From Hyphococcus luteus (GTDB lineage Bacteria > Pseudomonadota > Alphaproteobacteria > Caulobacterales > Parvularculaceae): a DNA stretch of 64,000 nt. The stretch covers positions 186,001-250,000 of the forward strand of contig NZ_PJCH01000011.1 in the NCBI RefSeq assembly GCF_002943565.1. The letters run 5' to 3'. The notes below the pieces were generated by a model. That model saw only the letters and a program-made list of their open reading frames with translations. It searched no databases and had not been told where the DNA came from. Both the position numbers and the translations under genes were made by a program. Within the stretch, counting starts at the first letter, position 1. Each line of letters begins with the position of its first letter. Shown here one piece after another: positions 14,980 through 25,094 of the stretch.

Positions 14980-15414
14980 CTACGCCCGATTCTCGAGCGG
15001 GGACTTTCCGCCAAAAGGCTTAGCAAGCCCCAGAATTAAAAAGAGAAGCCAGACCAGCGCCGTGACCGCGAGGCCCGATAATATCCAGGGATGATCGAAG
15101 GTCAGCGCCGCCCAGTCGAATTCGCCCTTATTGATCTTCTTGACGTGATTGAAATTCTGCATGACGCCGACGATCAATCCGTAGACCCCGGCCAGCGCGG
15201 CGATGAACCGCCAGAACAGCGCGTGCTCGCCTTTCAAGAGAAGGATGAGGGAAAGAATGCCGAGCGCCGCCCGCTCCGTTCGGCAATAAGGGCACGGATG
15301 CACCAGCCCCATGACATCGAGGGTCAGCGTGATCGCCACGATGACGAGCACGAAGCCGCCCACAAGATAGCGGTTCATGAAGACCTTGCCCGCCAGATCG
15401 TTTATTTTGTTCAT
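14980..15414 (-). CDS. DsbB-like disulfide-generating membrane protein
   Basis: 144 residues with four predicted membrane helices. The CxxC pair C41-C44 (HPCPYCRTERAAL) after the first helix is the quinone-proximal pair of DsbB, with the Arg that follows. DsbB passes electrons from DsbA to quinone. Only these two Cys exist in the whole protein, so the second periplasmic pair that contacts DsbA in E. coli is missing; this may be a divergent DsbB family member with another partner. I used the ATG at 15414 (MNKINDLAGKVF). The longer frame starts in Arg-rich non-coding sequence. No dsbA lies in the window. Confidence 0.7.
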   Translation of the reverse strand: MNKINDLAGKVFMNRYLVGGFVLVIVAITLTLDVMGLVHPCPYCRTERAALGILSLILLLKGEHALFWRFIAALAGVYGLIVGVMQNFNHVKKINKGEFDWAALTFDHPWILSGLAVTALVWLLFLILGLAKPFGGKSPLENRA

Positions 15415-15685
15415 TGTCCGCCTCACTCCCAACGCCGCGTCTTTATTATACCGCCGGGTCTGCGGCCAGCCATATGGGCGCCTCACTGACAGTCATTCAA
15501 TAAAATTCTTACTCATGGCTGGCGGCCCTGCTTATGACGCGTTAGCGCATGACATCGCCCCGCATATCGGCCTTTTCTTTTCTTCGTCCGGCTCTTTCCG
15601 GTTCGCCATGCCGCATTGCGCGCCGCTGAAATCCGGCGGAAAATGACGGAAAATCCTCAAGGAAGGCCCAAAAGGAAGACGCCCC

Positions 15686-16615
15686 ATGCTGATTCACCCT
15701 ACCGGCAAGTTCGATAATACGGCGCGGGACTATAAGACGATTACCGCGCACCCCCTCGCCGCCGCCATGGGCGCGGAAATCCGGGGCGCCGATTTCACGA
15801 ATATGTCGGACGACCAGTTCGCCGAGATCGAAGACGCGCTCTTCCATCATAAGATGATCTATTTCCGCGATGTCGAGTGGAGCCACGATGAGCACGAAGC
15901 TTTTTCGCTGCGCTTTGGAGATTGGGCCGAGGACGCTTATACGGACGGCATTCCGGGACATTTGAACATCCAGCCGCTGGTGCGCGAAGCAGACGCTAAA
16001 GGCGCGCATATATTTGGATCGGGCTGGCATTCGGACGGGCCTTTTCTTGCAAACCCGCCAGCGATCGCGCTTCTTTATGGCGTCGAGATTCCGCCTTTCG
16101 GCGGCGATACGATCTGGGCGAACACCGTCCTCGCCTATGAAACGCTGTCCGAGACGATGAAAGAGCTGCTCGCGCCCTTGCGCGTCCACATGTCCATGAA
16201 GCACGCCTTCGAAAGCTCCATGGATTATGGCGAGGCGGACGACAGCCCTGTGGGCAAACTCGCGAAACTAAAAGGATTAGGCGTCAATGACCTGCCCGAA
16301 CATGTCGTCAGGAAGGTCAAAGGCAATTTTCACCCGCTGATCCGCACCCATCCGCGTTCCGGCGAGAAGTCGATCTATTTCGATCCATCCTACACCATCG
16401 GTTTTGAAGGCATGACGCCGCCGGAGGCTGAAGCGCTCATGGGTTTCCTCACCGCGCATCTGACACAGCCCGCTTTCACCTGCCGCTTGCGCTGGGCGCC
16501 GAAAACGCTCGCCGTCTGGGATAACCGCATTTCGATCCACCAGGCCTTCAACGATTATGACGGCTATCGCCGGGAGCTTTACCGCACCACCATCGCCGGC
16601 GAGGCGCCGGCCTGA
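15686..16615 (+). CDS. TauD/TfdA-family Fe(II)/2-oxoglutarate dioxygenase
   Basis: 309 residues, normal for the family. The iron ligands are the HxD pair H115-D117 (GWHSDGPF) and a distal His in ISIHQAFNDY. The 2-oxoglutarate Arg is in the C-terminal YRRELYRTTI. Relatives include taurine, 2,4-D and alkylsulfate dioxygenases; the substrate here is unknown. The ATG at 15686 is preceded by AAGGAAG. No sulfonate transporter or regulator is nearby, so a role in sulfur scavenging is not supported by context. It converges with the PRC-barrel gene across a shared terminator. Confidence 0.85.
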   Translation: MLIHPTGKFDNTARDYKTITAHPLAAAMGAEIRGADFTNMSDDQFAEIEDALFHHKMIYFRDVEWSHDEHEAFSLRFGDWAEDAYTDGIPGHLNIQPLVREADAKGAHIFGSGWHSDGPFLANPPAIALLYGVEIPPFGGDTIWANTVLAYETLSETMKELLAPLRVHMSMKHAFESSMDYGEADDSPVGKLAKLKGLGVNDLPEHVVRKVKGNFHPLIRTHPRSGEKSIYFDPSYTIGFEGMTPPEAEALMGFLTAHLTQPAFTCRLRWAPKTLAVWDNRISIHQAFNDYDGYRRELYRTTIAGEAPA

Positions 16616-16639
16616 TCCCCTTTTATCTTTGCGCATGAA

Positions 16640-16671
16640 AAAGACCGGCGGGGTGCGCGCCGCCGGCCTTT
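16640..16671. terminator. Bidirectional terminator between convergent genes
   Basis: CCGGCGG and CCGCCGG form the core stem, flanked by AAAAAGA on the left and CCTTT on the right. Read leftward it ends in TTTTT. It separates the dioxygenase gene from the convergent PRC-barrel gene. Confidence 0.65.
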
Positions 16672-16695
16672 CCGAGATCGCTGTCCTCGCGGGGA

Positions 16696-17577
16696 TTAAT
16701 CGACAGCGTCTTCGATCGCGTCGCCGGTTTTTTCGGCGGCGTCTTTCACGCCCTGCCTGGTCTTGTCCCAGGCTTTCTCGACGCCAGACCGCTTCATGGC
16801 GAATATCGGCGCGGCGTTCAGCTCGTCTTCGCTCATGTCGAGGACTAGGCCGCCATCGCCTTGCGCCACGGTCAGCTTGTTGTAAGCGACGGCGTATTTG
16901 TCGCCGGCGCCGATGGGGCCGATCGCGGTTTTCTGAACGAGCAGATATTCAACGTCGCCGTCGGCGTCGAAGATGATGTCGTTGATCACCACATCCGTCG
17001 CGCCCTCGCCGCCCGGCGTCAGCTCAAGCTCGGCGCCGAGAAGTTCGGATGCAAGGCTGTAATCGTTCATCTTGTCGGTCTTGAACTCCGCGACCGCCTT
17101 GATGCCTTCCTCGTTGAGGGAGGCGTGGACGTCGGGCTCATAGTCGCGGTTCACGTCAATGTCGACGGCGCGATAGTCGAGCGCGCCGCGCTTGCCGCCG
17201 AGACCGAAGATCCCGCCCGACAGGAAAACGACGTCCTCAGCGCGGCCATTCTTGTCGATGACAATGTCGTCGATGCGGGCGATGCGCTCGCCATTGGCGC
17301 CTTCAATGCCTTCGCCGAGAAGCTCCTTGGCGCTCAGCGACGCGGCCGGCATGTAAATGACGGCGGCGTCATTCGTCATTTCCGCCCCGGCGGTTTTGTC
17401 TTTTTTCGCCTTGTCCTTGTCGTGCTTGTCCTTGTCATAGGCGTTCATGTCGGCGTTCGCCTTCATCTCCGCCTGGGTTTCGGTCTTGGCTGCATCGGTT
17501 TTCGGCTTTTCGCCGGCGCTGGCCGCCATCGGCGTCAGCAGCGCAAAAGCAGCTGTAGAGAGCAACAGCTTGTTCAT
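16696..17577 (-). CDS. Secreted PRC-barrel domain protein
   Basis: 293 residues. The signal peptide MNKLLLSTAAFALLTPMAASA is followed by a Lys/Asp-rich linker (about 22-70) and then two PRC-barrel-like units. The first is around ELLGEGIEGANGERIARIDDIVIDKNG, the second around ELLGAELELTPGGEGATDVVINDIIFDADG. PRC barrels are small beta domains found in photosynthetic reaction centre H subunits and RimM; in secreted alphaproteobacterial proteins the role is unknown. The C-terminal KTRQGVKDAAEKTGDAIED is an amphipathic helix. The start at 17577 is the only one that opens a signal peptide; the longer frame to 17793 is spurious. Confidence 0.8.
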   Translation of the reverse strand: MNKLLLSTAAFALLTPMAASAGEKPKTDAAKTETQAEMKANADMNAYDKDKHDKDKAKKDKTAGAEMTNDAAVIYMPAASLSAKELLGEGIEGANGERIARIDDIVIDKNGRAEDVVFLSGGIFGLGGKRGALDYRAVDIDVNRDYEPDVHASLNEEGIKAVAEFKTDKMNDYSLASELLGAELELTPGGEGATDVVINDIIFDADGDVEYLLVQKTAIGPIGAGDKYAVAYNKLTVAQGDGGLVLDMSEDELNAAPIFAMKRSGVEKAWDKTRQGVKDAAEKTGDAIEDAVD

Positions 17578-17704
17578 GACAAACCTTCCTTTCCAATCTG
17601 ATACGCGGTTAACAGCCGCGCCGGCGGATCGTTCCCCGCTCCGGATTGACGATTGGAAAGGTTCGCAAGCGGCTTTTTCAGCTCCCGGCGCCGGCCCTCT
17701 TTGT

Positions 17705-18265
17705 TTAAAACAGCGCGACGCCGGCGATATATTTGTGCGCCCAGAAGGCGATGGCGGCGTAGGCGCCGGCCCCGACGACGACGGCGAGCCCATCGTTCAT
17801 GACCGGCCCGGCGGCGCGGCCGGTCTCGCCGCGTTTTTTCACGGCGATGCGGTCGATGACGCCATAGGCGAGGAATGCGCCGAACAGAATGACCGAGCGG
17901 ACTTCGCCGTTCACCAGCAAATGCGCAAAGGCCCAGAGCTTGACGCCCGCGAGCATCGGGTGCTTGGCCGCCGCCGCAATTTTTCCGGCGGGAAGATAGG
18001 CCGCCGCCAAGAGGATGAAGGCGATAAGCACCAGCAGATAGGTGATGTGGCGCGTCCAGGCGGGCGTCACATAAAGCACGCTCGCATCCGCCGTCTTCCA
18101 GCCGATGATGATGAGAACGAACCCCGCCAGCGAAACCAGAGAATAAAGCCCCTTATACGGCATCTCGCCGAGCTTCGCGACCAGCGCGCCGCGCGCCCCC
18201 CGGGCGAGCCCCGTAAACAGGTGCGCGCCGAAAAAGATGATGAGACCGACAAGAAAGAGAGTCAT
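17705..18265 (-). CDS. NnrU-family membrane protein
   Basis: 186 residues with about five membrane helices and the NnrU family segments GAHLFTGLARGAR, TPAWTRHITYLLVL and KHPMLAGVKLWAFAHLLVNGE. NnrU was named from denitrification regulons and its domain is related to isoprenylcysteine methyltransferase-like membrane proteins; its activity is not settled. The conserved KHPM and HLLVNG stretches are present. The next gene upstream on the same strand is apt, 40 bases away, so they may share a transcript. No nitrite or NO reductase genes are in the window, though an NsrR operon is. Confidence 0.85.
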   Translation of the reverse strand: MTLFLVGLIIFFGAHLFTGLARGARGALVAKLGEMPYKGLYSLVSLAGFVLIIIGWKTADASVLYVTPAWTRHITYLLVLIAFILLAAAYLPAGKIAAAAKHPMLAGVKLWAFAHLLVNGEVRSVILFGAFLAYGVIDRIAVKKRGETGRAAGPVMNDGLAVVVGAGAYAAIAFWAHKYIAGVALF

Positions 18266-18305
18266 GTTTTGCGCTTCCCTTTTTTCGGACGGCGCAAGCT
18301 CGAGG

Positions 18306-18833
18306 CTATTCGCCCTCGAATTCCACCAACGCCGTCACTTTTTTCCCTAACGCCCGCAACTTGTCGGCCCCGCCGAGATCCGGCAGGTCGACCACGAAAG
18401 AGCATAGCATAACTTCGCCCCCGGCGCGCTCCAGCAGCTTGATCGCCGCGCCCGCCGTGCCGCCGGTGGCGATGAGGTCGTCCACCAGAAGAATGCGGTC
18501 GCCTTTCTCCACGGCGTCCACATGGATCTCCACCTCGTCGATCCCATATTCGAGTTCATAGGATTCGCTCATGGTCTTGTAGGGCAGCTTGCCCTTCTTG
18601 CGGATCGGCACGAACCCGACGGAAAGCTGATGCGCGATGGCCCCGCCGAGAATGAAGCCCCGGGCCTCGATTCCCGCCACCTTGTCTATTTTCTGGCCCG
18701 CCAGCGGCTGGACCAGCTCGTCCACGGCCCGGCGAAAGCCGCGCGCGTCGGTTAAGAGGGTCGTGATGTCCCGGAACATGATCCCCGGCTTGGGATAGTC
18801 CGGGATGGTCCGGATGACGGATTTCAGGTCCAT
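18306..18833 (-). CDS. apt: Adenine phosphoribosyltransferase
   Basis: 175 residues, the expected size. The PRPP-binding motif [18 protein letters not shown] is complete, and the N-terminus [20 protein letters not shown] is characteristic of Apt. The enzyme converts adenine and PRPP to AMP in the cytoplasm, salvaging adenine. The [12 protein letters not shown] loop is also canonical. It is divergent from the M13 peptidase gene. About 250 bases lie between them with no gene that I can support. Confidence 0.95.
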   Translation of the reverse strand: MDLKSVIRTIPDYPKPGIMFRDITTLLTDARGFRRAVDELVQPLAGQKIDKVAGIEARGFILGGAIAHQLSVGFVPIRKKGKLPYKTMSESYELEYGIDEVEIHVDAVEKGDRILLVDDLIATGGTAGAAIKLLERAGGEVMLCSFVVDLPDLGGADKLRALGKKVTALVEFEGE

Positions 18834-19084
18834 GGGCCTCGCCTCTTCTCTTCAGTCAAACAGGGCGCACCATGGCCGAAACCGCCCCGCCCGGCAAGAA
18901 AGATGCGGCGGTGCAGCATGGAGGCCGCCAACCTCTCCAAACACCGCAAAAGTGAACGCTTCACCCCTGAAACTATTCGTCTCATCCCGCCAGACTTGCC
19001 CTGCCGGCTGAATTGGCGACATTCACCTCAAGCAAACCCTTATCTGATCTTGTGATCACCGGACTTCACGCGAGGAGAACACCC

Positions 19085-21154
19085 TTGAAAAAGCTTTTCT
19101 TGTGCGGCGCGGCCGCCTTCGCTCTCGCCGCCTGCGGGCAGCAGGGAGGCGAAAGCCAGGACGCGCGCGCTGACAAAACCGAAACCGCCGCTGTTGAGAC
19201 AACGCCGGAACTCGGCGACTGGGGCGTCGAGACGGACGACATCGACCCGGAAGTCGATCCCGGCGACGACTTCTTCCGTTACGTCAACGGCAAATGGCTC
19301 GACACGTTCGAGATCCCGGAGGAGTATTCGAGCTACGGCTCCTTCACCGTCCTGTTCGAGCGCTCCGAAGACAGAGTGAAGAAGATCATCGAAGACGCCG
19401 CGGCGAGCGACGCGCCCAAAGGCTCGCTTGAGCAGAAGATCGGCGATTTCTACGCCGCCTATCTCGATACGGACGCAATTGACGCCAAAGGCTTCGCCGT
19501 CGTCGCTGACGACTTTGCGGCGATCGACGCGCTTCAGACCCATGAAGACGTCGCCCGCCTGATGGGCGATCCAGGCTTCGGCGCGGACACGCCTGTGGGC
19601 GCCTATGTCGGCGTCGACGCCAAACGCACCGACCGGTACATTACGTACATCACCCAGTCGGGACTCGGCCTGCCGAACCGCGATTATTATCTCGACGACA
19701 AATTCGCCGACAAGCGCCCGAAATACATCGCCTATATCGAAAAGGCGCTGAGCCTCGCCGGGGTCGAAAACGCCGGGGAAAAAGCGCAGGCGATTTTCGA
19801 TCTCGAAAAACGCATGGCCGAAGCCCATTGGGAGCCGGCCAAGCAGCGCAATCGCGATCTCACCTATAATCTCAAGAGCATCGACGAATTAAAGGCGTTC
19901 GCGCCGGAAATGCCCTGGGACGTCATGCTGGAGACCGCCGGCCTCGGCGGCGAGACGCAGTTCGTGGTGCGCGAAGACGACGCCATTCAGGCGCTCGCGG
20001 AAATCTTCGCCGACACGCCGGTGGAGACGTGGAAAGCTTATCTCAAATTCCATGATCTCAACGATCACGCCGACGTCCTGCCCTCCGACCTCGACGAGGC
20101 GCGCTTTGAGTTTTTCGGCACTGAGCTTCGCGGCACGCCGAAACAGCGCGAACGCTGGAAGCGCGGCGTAGCAGCGGTGAACGGCGCCATGGGCGAAGCG
20201 GTCGGCAAAGTCTATGTCGAACACTATTTCCCGCCCTCGTCCAAGAAACAGATGGAGGCGCTGGTCGCCAATCTCAGAACGGCGCTTAAAGAACGCATCG
20301 CGACGCTCGACTGGATGGGCGAAGACACCAAGGCGCAGGCGCTGGAGAAGCTTTCCAAATTCACGCCGAAAATCGGCTATCCCGACAAATGGCGCGATTA
20401 TTCCGATCTCGACGTCAATCCCGGCGAAGCCTTCGCAAACGACAAGAACGCGGGCGCGTTTCAATGGAACTGGTCGGTCTCGCGGCTCGGCGGGCCGGTG
20501 GACGAAACCGAATGGGGCATGACGCCGCAAACGGTGAACGCCTATTACTCGCCGCCGCGCAACGAAATCGTCTTCCCGGCGGCGATCCTGCAGGCGCCGT
20601 TCTTCGATCCGAACGCCGACCCGGCGGTGAACTATGGCGGCATCGGCGCCGTCATCGGCCATGAAATCGGCCACGGCTTCGACGATCAGGGCCGCAAATC
20701 CGACGGCGACGGCGTGTTGCGCGACTGGTGGACCGAACAAGACGCGGCGAATTTCCATAAGCTCACCGACAAGCTCGGCGCGCAATACGAAACCTATGAG
20801 CCGGTTCCCGGTTTTCCGATCAATCCGGAACTGACCATGGGCGAGAATATCGGCGATGTCGGCGGGCTCGCCATGGCCTATCACGCCTACAAATTATCGC
20901 TGAACGGCCAAGAGGCGCCGGAGATCGACGGCTTTACCGGCGACCAGCGTTTCTTCCTCGCTTGGGCGCAGGTCTGGAAGCGCCTCAACCGTGAAGAAGC
21001 GCTCAAAAACCAGGTCGCCACCGACCCGCATTCGCCGGCGCAATATCGCGTCAACGGCGTCGTCAGAAACATGGACGCCTGGTACGACGCCTTCACCGTC
21101 ACCGAAGAGGACGATCTCTATCTGCCGCCCGAAGACCGGGTGCAGATATGGTAA
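19085..21154 (+). CDS. M13-family metallopeptidase lipoprotein
   Basis: 689 residues. A lipoprotein signal peptide (MKKLFLCGAAAFALAAC) puts the lipidated Cys at residue 17. The N-terminal M13 domain (DDFFRYVNGKW) is followed by the neprilysin catalytic core: HEIGH at 526-530 binds zinc, and ENIGD at 587-591 supplies the third ligand E587 and the Asp. M13 enzymes cut short peptides outside the cytoplasm. I chose the TTG at 19085, with GAGGAG just upstream, because it opens the signal peptide; the ATG at 19013 would hide it. A clean terminator follows the stop. No missing catalytic residue. Confidence 0.93.
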   Translation: MKKLFLCGAAAFALAACGQQGGESQDARADKTETAAVETTPELGDWGVETDDIDPEVDPGDDFFRYVNGKWLDTFEIPEEYSSYGSFTVLFERSEDRVKKIIEDAAASDAPKGSLEQKIGDFYAAYLDTDAIDAKGFAVVADDFAAIDALQTHEDVARLMGDPGFGADTPVGAYVGVDAKRTDRYITYITQSGLGLPNRDYYLDDKFADKRPKYIAYIEKALSLAGVENAGEKAQAIFDLEKRMAEAHWEPAKQRNRDLTYNLKSIDELKAFAPEMPWDVMLETAGLGGETQFVVREDDAIQALAEIFADTPVETWKAYLKFHDLNDHADVLPSDLDEARFEFFGTELRGTPKQRERWKRGVAAVNGAMGEAVGKVYVEHYFPPSSKKQMEALVANLRTALKERIATLDWMGEDTKAQALEKLSKFTPKIGYPDKWRDYSDLDVNPGEAFANDKNAGAFQWNWSVSRLGGPVDETEWGMTPQTVNAYYSPPRNEIVFPAAILQAPFFDPNADPAVNYGGIGAVIGHEIGHGFDDQGRKSDGDGVLRDWWTEQDAANFHKLTDKLGAQYETYEPVPGFPINPELTMGENIGDVGGLAMAYHAYKLSLNGQEAPEIDGFTGDQRFFLAWAQVWKRLNREEALKNQVATDPHSPAQYRVNGVVRNMDAWYDAFTVTEEDDLYLPPEDRVQIW

Positions 21155-21175
21155 GATAGACGGCAATTTCTTCGG

Positions 21176-21201
21176 AAAAGCCCCGGCCGTCCGGGGCTTT
21201 T
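21176..21201 (+). terminator. Rho-independent terminator of the M13 peptidase gene
   Basis: AAAAGCCCCGG, a CCGT loop and CCGGGGCTTTT form a perfect 11-bp stem continuing into TCTTTAT. It starts 22 bases after the peptidase stop. Confidence 0.85.
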
Positions 21202-21301
21202 CTTTATCCGCCATTGAGGATGTTTCTTACCCGTTACAGCTAAGCATTATTAACCAAATCCGAAGAAACTACGGCGCAGTGTTTGTTAGTAAGGCAGCCA
21301 A

Positions 21302-23014
21302 ATGCGCAAGACGTCGTCCGCCGGGGCCTCCGCCTCGCCTTCCATCATCGATCAGCACCGGGACGCCATTTTTTATCTGGTTTTGGCGGTCTTCTTCGCG
21401 ATGGGCGTGCTGCAGAACACGCTTCCCATCCTGTTCGCCCCGGGGCTCACGGGCGCGCGCATCGCCGGCTATGCGACCCTGGCTTGTTTTGCGGCGATAT
21501 TCGCCTTCTTTCATTTTACGAAAAAGCTTGAAGCCGCCGCCATCGCGCTCTTAACGGCGACGTATCTCGGGCTTGGCTGGGCCGCGCTCAACCAGGGCGG
21601 CGGGCCGGCGACGGCGCTGATTTACATCCCTTTCCTGCCGATGGTCGCCACGGTGCTGCTGGGACGGCGCGCCGGGATTATTTCAGCCGCAATCTCAATC
21701 ATCATGATGACGGTTTACACGGCCGCCAATGTGAACGGCTACACAACGCCCACGCCTCACACGCCGCACCAGATGAGTCTGCTCTACGCTTCCGGCGCGA
21801 TTCTTTTGACGATCGGCGTCGCCATGCACGCCGTCATCTACGAACATCTCGTCAAAAACGCCATGAACGCCGCCCAAAAGGCGCAACGCGAATTGCAGGA
21901 GAAAGCGGACGAGCTCGCTGAGAACCGTGAATTCCTGTCGACCGTCATGGACTCGATCAATGAGGGCATCGTCGCCGCCGATGCAAACGGCAAGCTTTCG
22001 GTGTTCAACAAACAGGCGCGCGCCATGCACGGTCTTGACGCCATGCCGCTCGCCTCATCGGCCTGGCCGCAGACCTACAGCCTTTACGATGCGGACGGCG
22101 AAACGCTCCTCGCCGAAAAAGACGTGCCGTTGTTCCGCGCCCTGAACGGCGAAAAGGTTTCCGGCCAGCATCTCGCCATTGTCGCGCAAGACAAGCCGAA
22201 ACGGTTTTTCTGTTCGAACGCCGCGCCCATGAGGAACGCCAAAGGCGAGCGCATCGGCGCCGTGGCGACCATGCGCGACATCACCCGCGAGCGCGTGCAG
22301 GAAGAAAAAATCAGCCGGCAGAACCGCGAAATCGACCAGTTCGCCCGCGTCGCCTCGGTCGACCTTCAAGAGCCCTTAAAACGCATCGTCGCCACGGCCG
22401 ACACGCTTCGCGACGCGCCGGAAGTGAAAGACTCGGGCCGCATGCGCAACGAACTCGCCTCCATCTCCTCGGCGGCGAAAAGAATGGGCGCGCTGATCAA
22501 GGACGTTCTCTACATGTCGCGCCTTCCCATCGGCGAGATGTCGCTGCAGCCCGTCGCCGCCCGCGAGTGCATCGAGGCGGCGATCGATCTTCTGGACATC
22601 AACGAGGCCAACTGCCGGCTCGATTTCCGCTTCGCCGGTTCGCCCGAGATCGTCGCCGATCCCCACAGTCTGACGCTCGTCTTCAAACATCTCATTGAAA
22701 ACGCATGGAGACACGCCCCGGAAGGCGTGAAGCCCCATGTGGAGTTCACCTGGATCGTTGAAGACGGCGCCGCGGTGCTGGGCGTCAAGGACAACGGCGC
22801 GGGGCTGACGAAAGAAGAGGCCGAGCGGGTGTTCCTGCCGCTGGAGCGGGTGCGCACGAGCGAGAATGAGGAAGGCTCAGGCCTCGGTCTGGCGATCTGC
22901 CGCAAATCCCTGACGCGCATGGGCGGGGAGTTCTGGCTCGAAACCGAACCCGGCGAAGGCTGCCATTTCCGCCTGCGCCTGCCGCTCGCCGAAGCAAAAG
23001 CCATGGCCTCGTAG
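21302..23014 (+). CDS. Membrane PAS histidine kinase lacking the phospho-acceptor His
   Basis: 570 residues. A membrane domain of about six helices (20-185) is followed by a coiled linker, a PAS domain (about 210-335), a dimerisation helix pair and an ATPase domain. The phosphorylation motif of this class reads F-x-x-x-A-S-H-D-L-Q-E-P-L; here it is FARVASVDLQEPLKRI, with Val353 (codon GTC at 22358) where His should be. The ATP-binding boxes look intact: N box HLIENAWRH, DNGAGL, GSGLGLAICRK. As written it cannot autophosphorylate at the usual site. It could be a pseudokinase that modulates another kinase, or it could use another residue. No response regulator is adjacent. Confidence 0.88.
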   Translation: MRKTSSAGASASPSIIDQHRDAIFYLVLAVFFAMGVLQNTLPILFAPGLTGARIAGYATLACFAAIFAFFHFTKKLEAAAIALLTATYLGLGWAALNQGGGPATALIYIPFLPMVATVLLGRRAGIISAAISIIMMTVYTAANVNGYTTPTPHTPHQMSLLYASGAILLTIGVAMHAVIYEHLVKNAMNAAQKAQRELQEKADELAENREFLSTVMDSINEGIVAADANGKLSVFNKQARAMHGLDAMPLASSAWPQTYSLYDADGETLLAEKDVPLFRALNGEKVSGQHLAIVAQDKPKRFFCSNAAPMRNAKGERIGAVATMRDITRERVQEEKISRQNREIDQFARVASVDLQEPLKRIVATADTLRDAPEVKDSGRMRNELASISSAAKRMGALIKDVLYMSRLPIGEMSLQPVAARECIEAAIDLLDINEANCRLDFRFAGSPEIVADPHSLTLVFKHLIENAWRHAPEGVKPHVEFTWIVEDGAAVLGVKDNGAGLTKEEAERVFLPLERVRTSENEEGSGLGLAICRKSLTRMGGEFWLETEPGEGCHFRLRLPLAEAKAMAS

Positions 23015-23068
23015 CCCAAGGCGCCGCGCCCCCTTGGTCCGGGCGGGCCGGAGCCCTATAACGGCCCC

Positions 23069-24916
23069 ATGATGGACAAGGAACAGATCCGCGAGGCCTT
23101 CAAACGGGCGCTTTTGCAGTCGACCCGGGCGCTCTCCGCCCAGCGCGACGTCGAGGTCGCCTTTGGCGGCGAACATGCGGCCGTGCAGGGCAAATCGGCG
23201 CGCATTCCCCTGCCCGCCCGGGTGCTCGACCCGGCCTCGGCGGCCATCGCCCGGGGCGAAAGCGACGCCGCGGCGCTTCGCCTCGCCCATCACGACAGCG
23301 GGGCCCACGCCCGTCTTTCTCCGAAAGGCGCGGAGGCGCGGGCCGTCTTCAACGCCCTCGAAAACGCCCGCTGCGAGGCCATTGGCGCCCTTCATCTGAA
23401 AGGCGTCGGCGACAATCTCGCCGCCTCGCTGGAAAAGACCATTATCGACAAAGGCTATGACCGCCAGTCCGCAACCGACGCCATGCCCATGGCCGACGTC
23501 GCCGCGCTGCTCCTGCGCGAAAGGCTGACCGGCCGCGCGCCGCCGGCCGCCGCCGCCGGGATCATGAAAATCTGGCGCGACGAGCTTGAGGAGCGCGCCG
23601 GCCCGGCGCTCGACGCCCTCGCCGACGCGGCCTCCATCGACGACCAGGAAGCTTTCGCGTCGCTCGCCCGCGACTTCATCCGCGATCTCGATCTCGACGA
23701 CGAGGACCAGGGCGACGAGCAGAGCGACGAAGAACAAAACAGCGACGAGTCGGAAAGCGAATCCGAAGACGACAGCGAGAACGGCGACGACGAAACCGGC
23801 GCCGACGAAATGCCCGACGATCCGGGCTCCGGCGAGTCCGAAACAAGCGACAGCGACATGTCCGAAGACGACATGGAGAGCCAGGCCGAAGAAGACGACG
23901 GCGCGTCGGAAAACGCCAAGGTCTCCGCGCTGCGCTCGCAATTCGAAGGCGACACGGGCGAAACCTACAAAGCTTACACGACGGCGTTCGATGAAATCGC
24001 CGACGCCGTCGATCTATGCGACGCCGAAGAGCTGCAGCGCTTGCGCCGCTCCCTCGACCGCCAGCTTGAAAATCTCCACGCCGTCGTGGCGCGGCTCGCC
24101 AACAAATTGCAGCGAAAATTGCTGGCGCAGCAGAACCGCAGCTGGATGTTCGATCTCGACGAGGGCGTTCTCGACGCGGCGCGCCTCGCGCGCGTCATTG
24201 TCGATCCGATGCAACCGCTTTCCTACAAGATGGAGCAGGAACAGGATTTCCGCGACACGGTGGTGACGCTGCTCATCGACAATTCCGGCTCCATGCGCGG
24301 ACGGCCGATCACTATCGCCGCGATCTGCGCCGACATTCTCGCGCGCACGCTGGAGCGCTGCGGCGTCAAGGTCGAGATTCTCGGCTTTACGACGCGCGCC
24401 TGGAAAGGCGGCCAGTCCCGCGAAAAATGGGTCGCCGACGGTCGCCCGCCAAAGCCTGGGCGACTCAACGATCTCCGGCACGTCATCTACAAATCCGCCG
24501 ACGCGCCCTGGCGGCGCGCGCGCACCTCGCTCGGCCTGATGATGAAAGAAGGCCTTCTGAAAGAAAACATCGACGGCGAGGCGCTGATGTGGGCGCATCA
24601 GCGCCTGATCGGGCGCCCCGAATCGCGGCGCATCCTGATGGTGATCTCCGACGGCGCGCCGGTGGACGACACCACCTCATCGGCGAATGGCGGCGCTTAT
24701 CTCGAACGTCACCTGCGCGAGGTGATCGGCTATATCGAGAACAAGTCGCCCGTGGAGCTGCTCGCCATCGGCATCGGCCATGACGTCACCCGCTACTATC
24801 GCCGGGCGCTGACCATCGTCGATGTGGACCAGCTCGGCGGCGCCATCATCGACAAGCTCGCCGAGCTCTTCGACGAAGACGCAGCCGAACAAAACGGGCG
24901 CGGACGCGCGGCTTAA
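23069..24916 (+). CDS. cobT: Cobaltochelatase CobT subunit
   Basis: 615 residues, the size of alphaproteobacterial CobT. It has an N-terminal helical domain, a long acidic Asp/Glu/Ser linker (about 210-290), then a von Willebrand A domain whose metal site begins DNSGSM (D404-M409) and continues with TSLGLMM and [10 protein letters not shown]. CobT forms, with the AAA+ protein CobS, the ring complex that drives cobalt insertion into hydrogenobyrinic acid a,c-diamide by CobN in aerobic cobalamin synthesis. The acidic linker is a family feature. Neither cobS nor cobN is in the window. The gene starts 54 bases after the kinase stop. Confidence 0.93.
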   Translation: MMDKEQIREAFKRALLQSTRALSAQRDVEVAFGGEHAAVQGKSARIPLPARVLDPASAAIARGESDAAALRLAHHDSGAHARLSPKGAEARAVFNALENARCEAIGALHLKGVGDNLAASLEKTIIDKGYDRQSATDAMPMADVAALLLRERLTGRAPPAAAAGIMKIWRDELEERAGPALDALADAASIDDQEAFASLARDFIRDLDLDDEDQGDEQSDEEQNSDESESESEDDSENGDDETGADEMPDDPGSGESETSDSDMSEDDMESQAEEDDGASENAKVSALRSQFEGDTGETYKAYTTAFDEIADAVDLCDAEELQRLRRSLDRQLENLHAVVARLANKLQRKLLAQQNRSWMFDLDEGVLDAARLARVIVDPMQPLSYKMEQEQDFRDTVVTLLIDNSGSMRGRPITIAAICADILARTLERCGVKVEILGFTTRAWKGGQSREKWVADGRPPKPGRLNDLRHVIYKSADAPWRRARTSLGLMMKEGLLKENIDGEALMWAHQRLIGRPESRRILMVISDGAPVDDTTSSANGGAYLERHLREVIGYIENKSPVELLAIGIGHDVTRYYRRALTIVDVDQLGGAIIDKLAELFDEDAAEQNGRGRAA

Positions 24917-24960
24917 GGCGTTGCGCTAGTATGCCATCGCACGGTCTCTCAGCAAGCGCG

Positions 24961-25060
24961 TCCCCACGCTTTAAGCGTGGGGTCCAGTTTTACGGTCAAT
25001 CTTGGCTGGCTCAGTCATGCGCTTGCAAACATAGACCCCACGGTCAAGCCGTGGGGAGTC
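24961..25060. repeat. Pair of inverted CCCCACG hairpin repeats between convergent genes
   Basis: TCCCCACGCTTTAAGCGTGG... (24961-24986) and the oppositely oriented GACCCCACGGTCAAGCCGTG... (25034-25060), separated by 47 bases. Both belong to the family at 10850. The pair lies between the ends of cobT and the cytochrome b561 gene and could end both transcripts. Confidence 0.75.
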
Positions 25061-25094
25061 GCCCGTTGCATATCCAGCATGACAGCGTCAGCAA

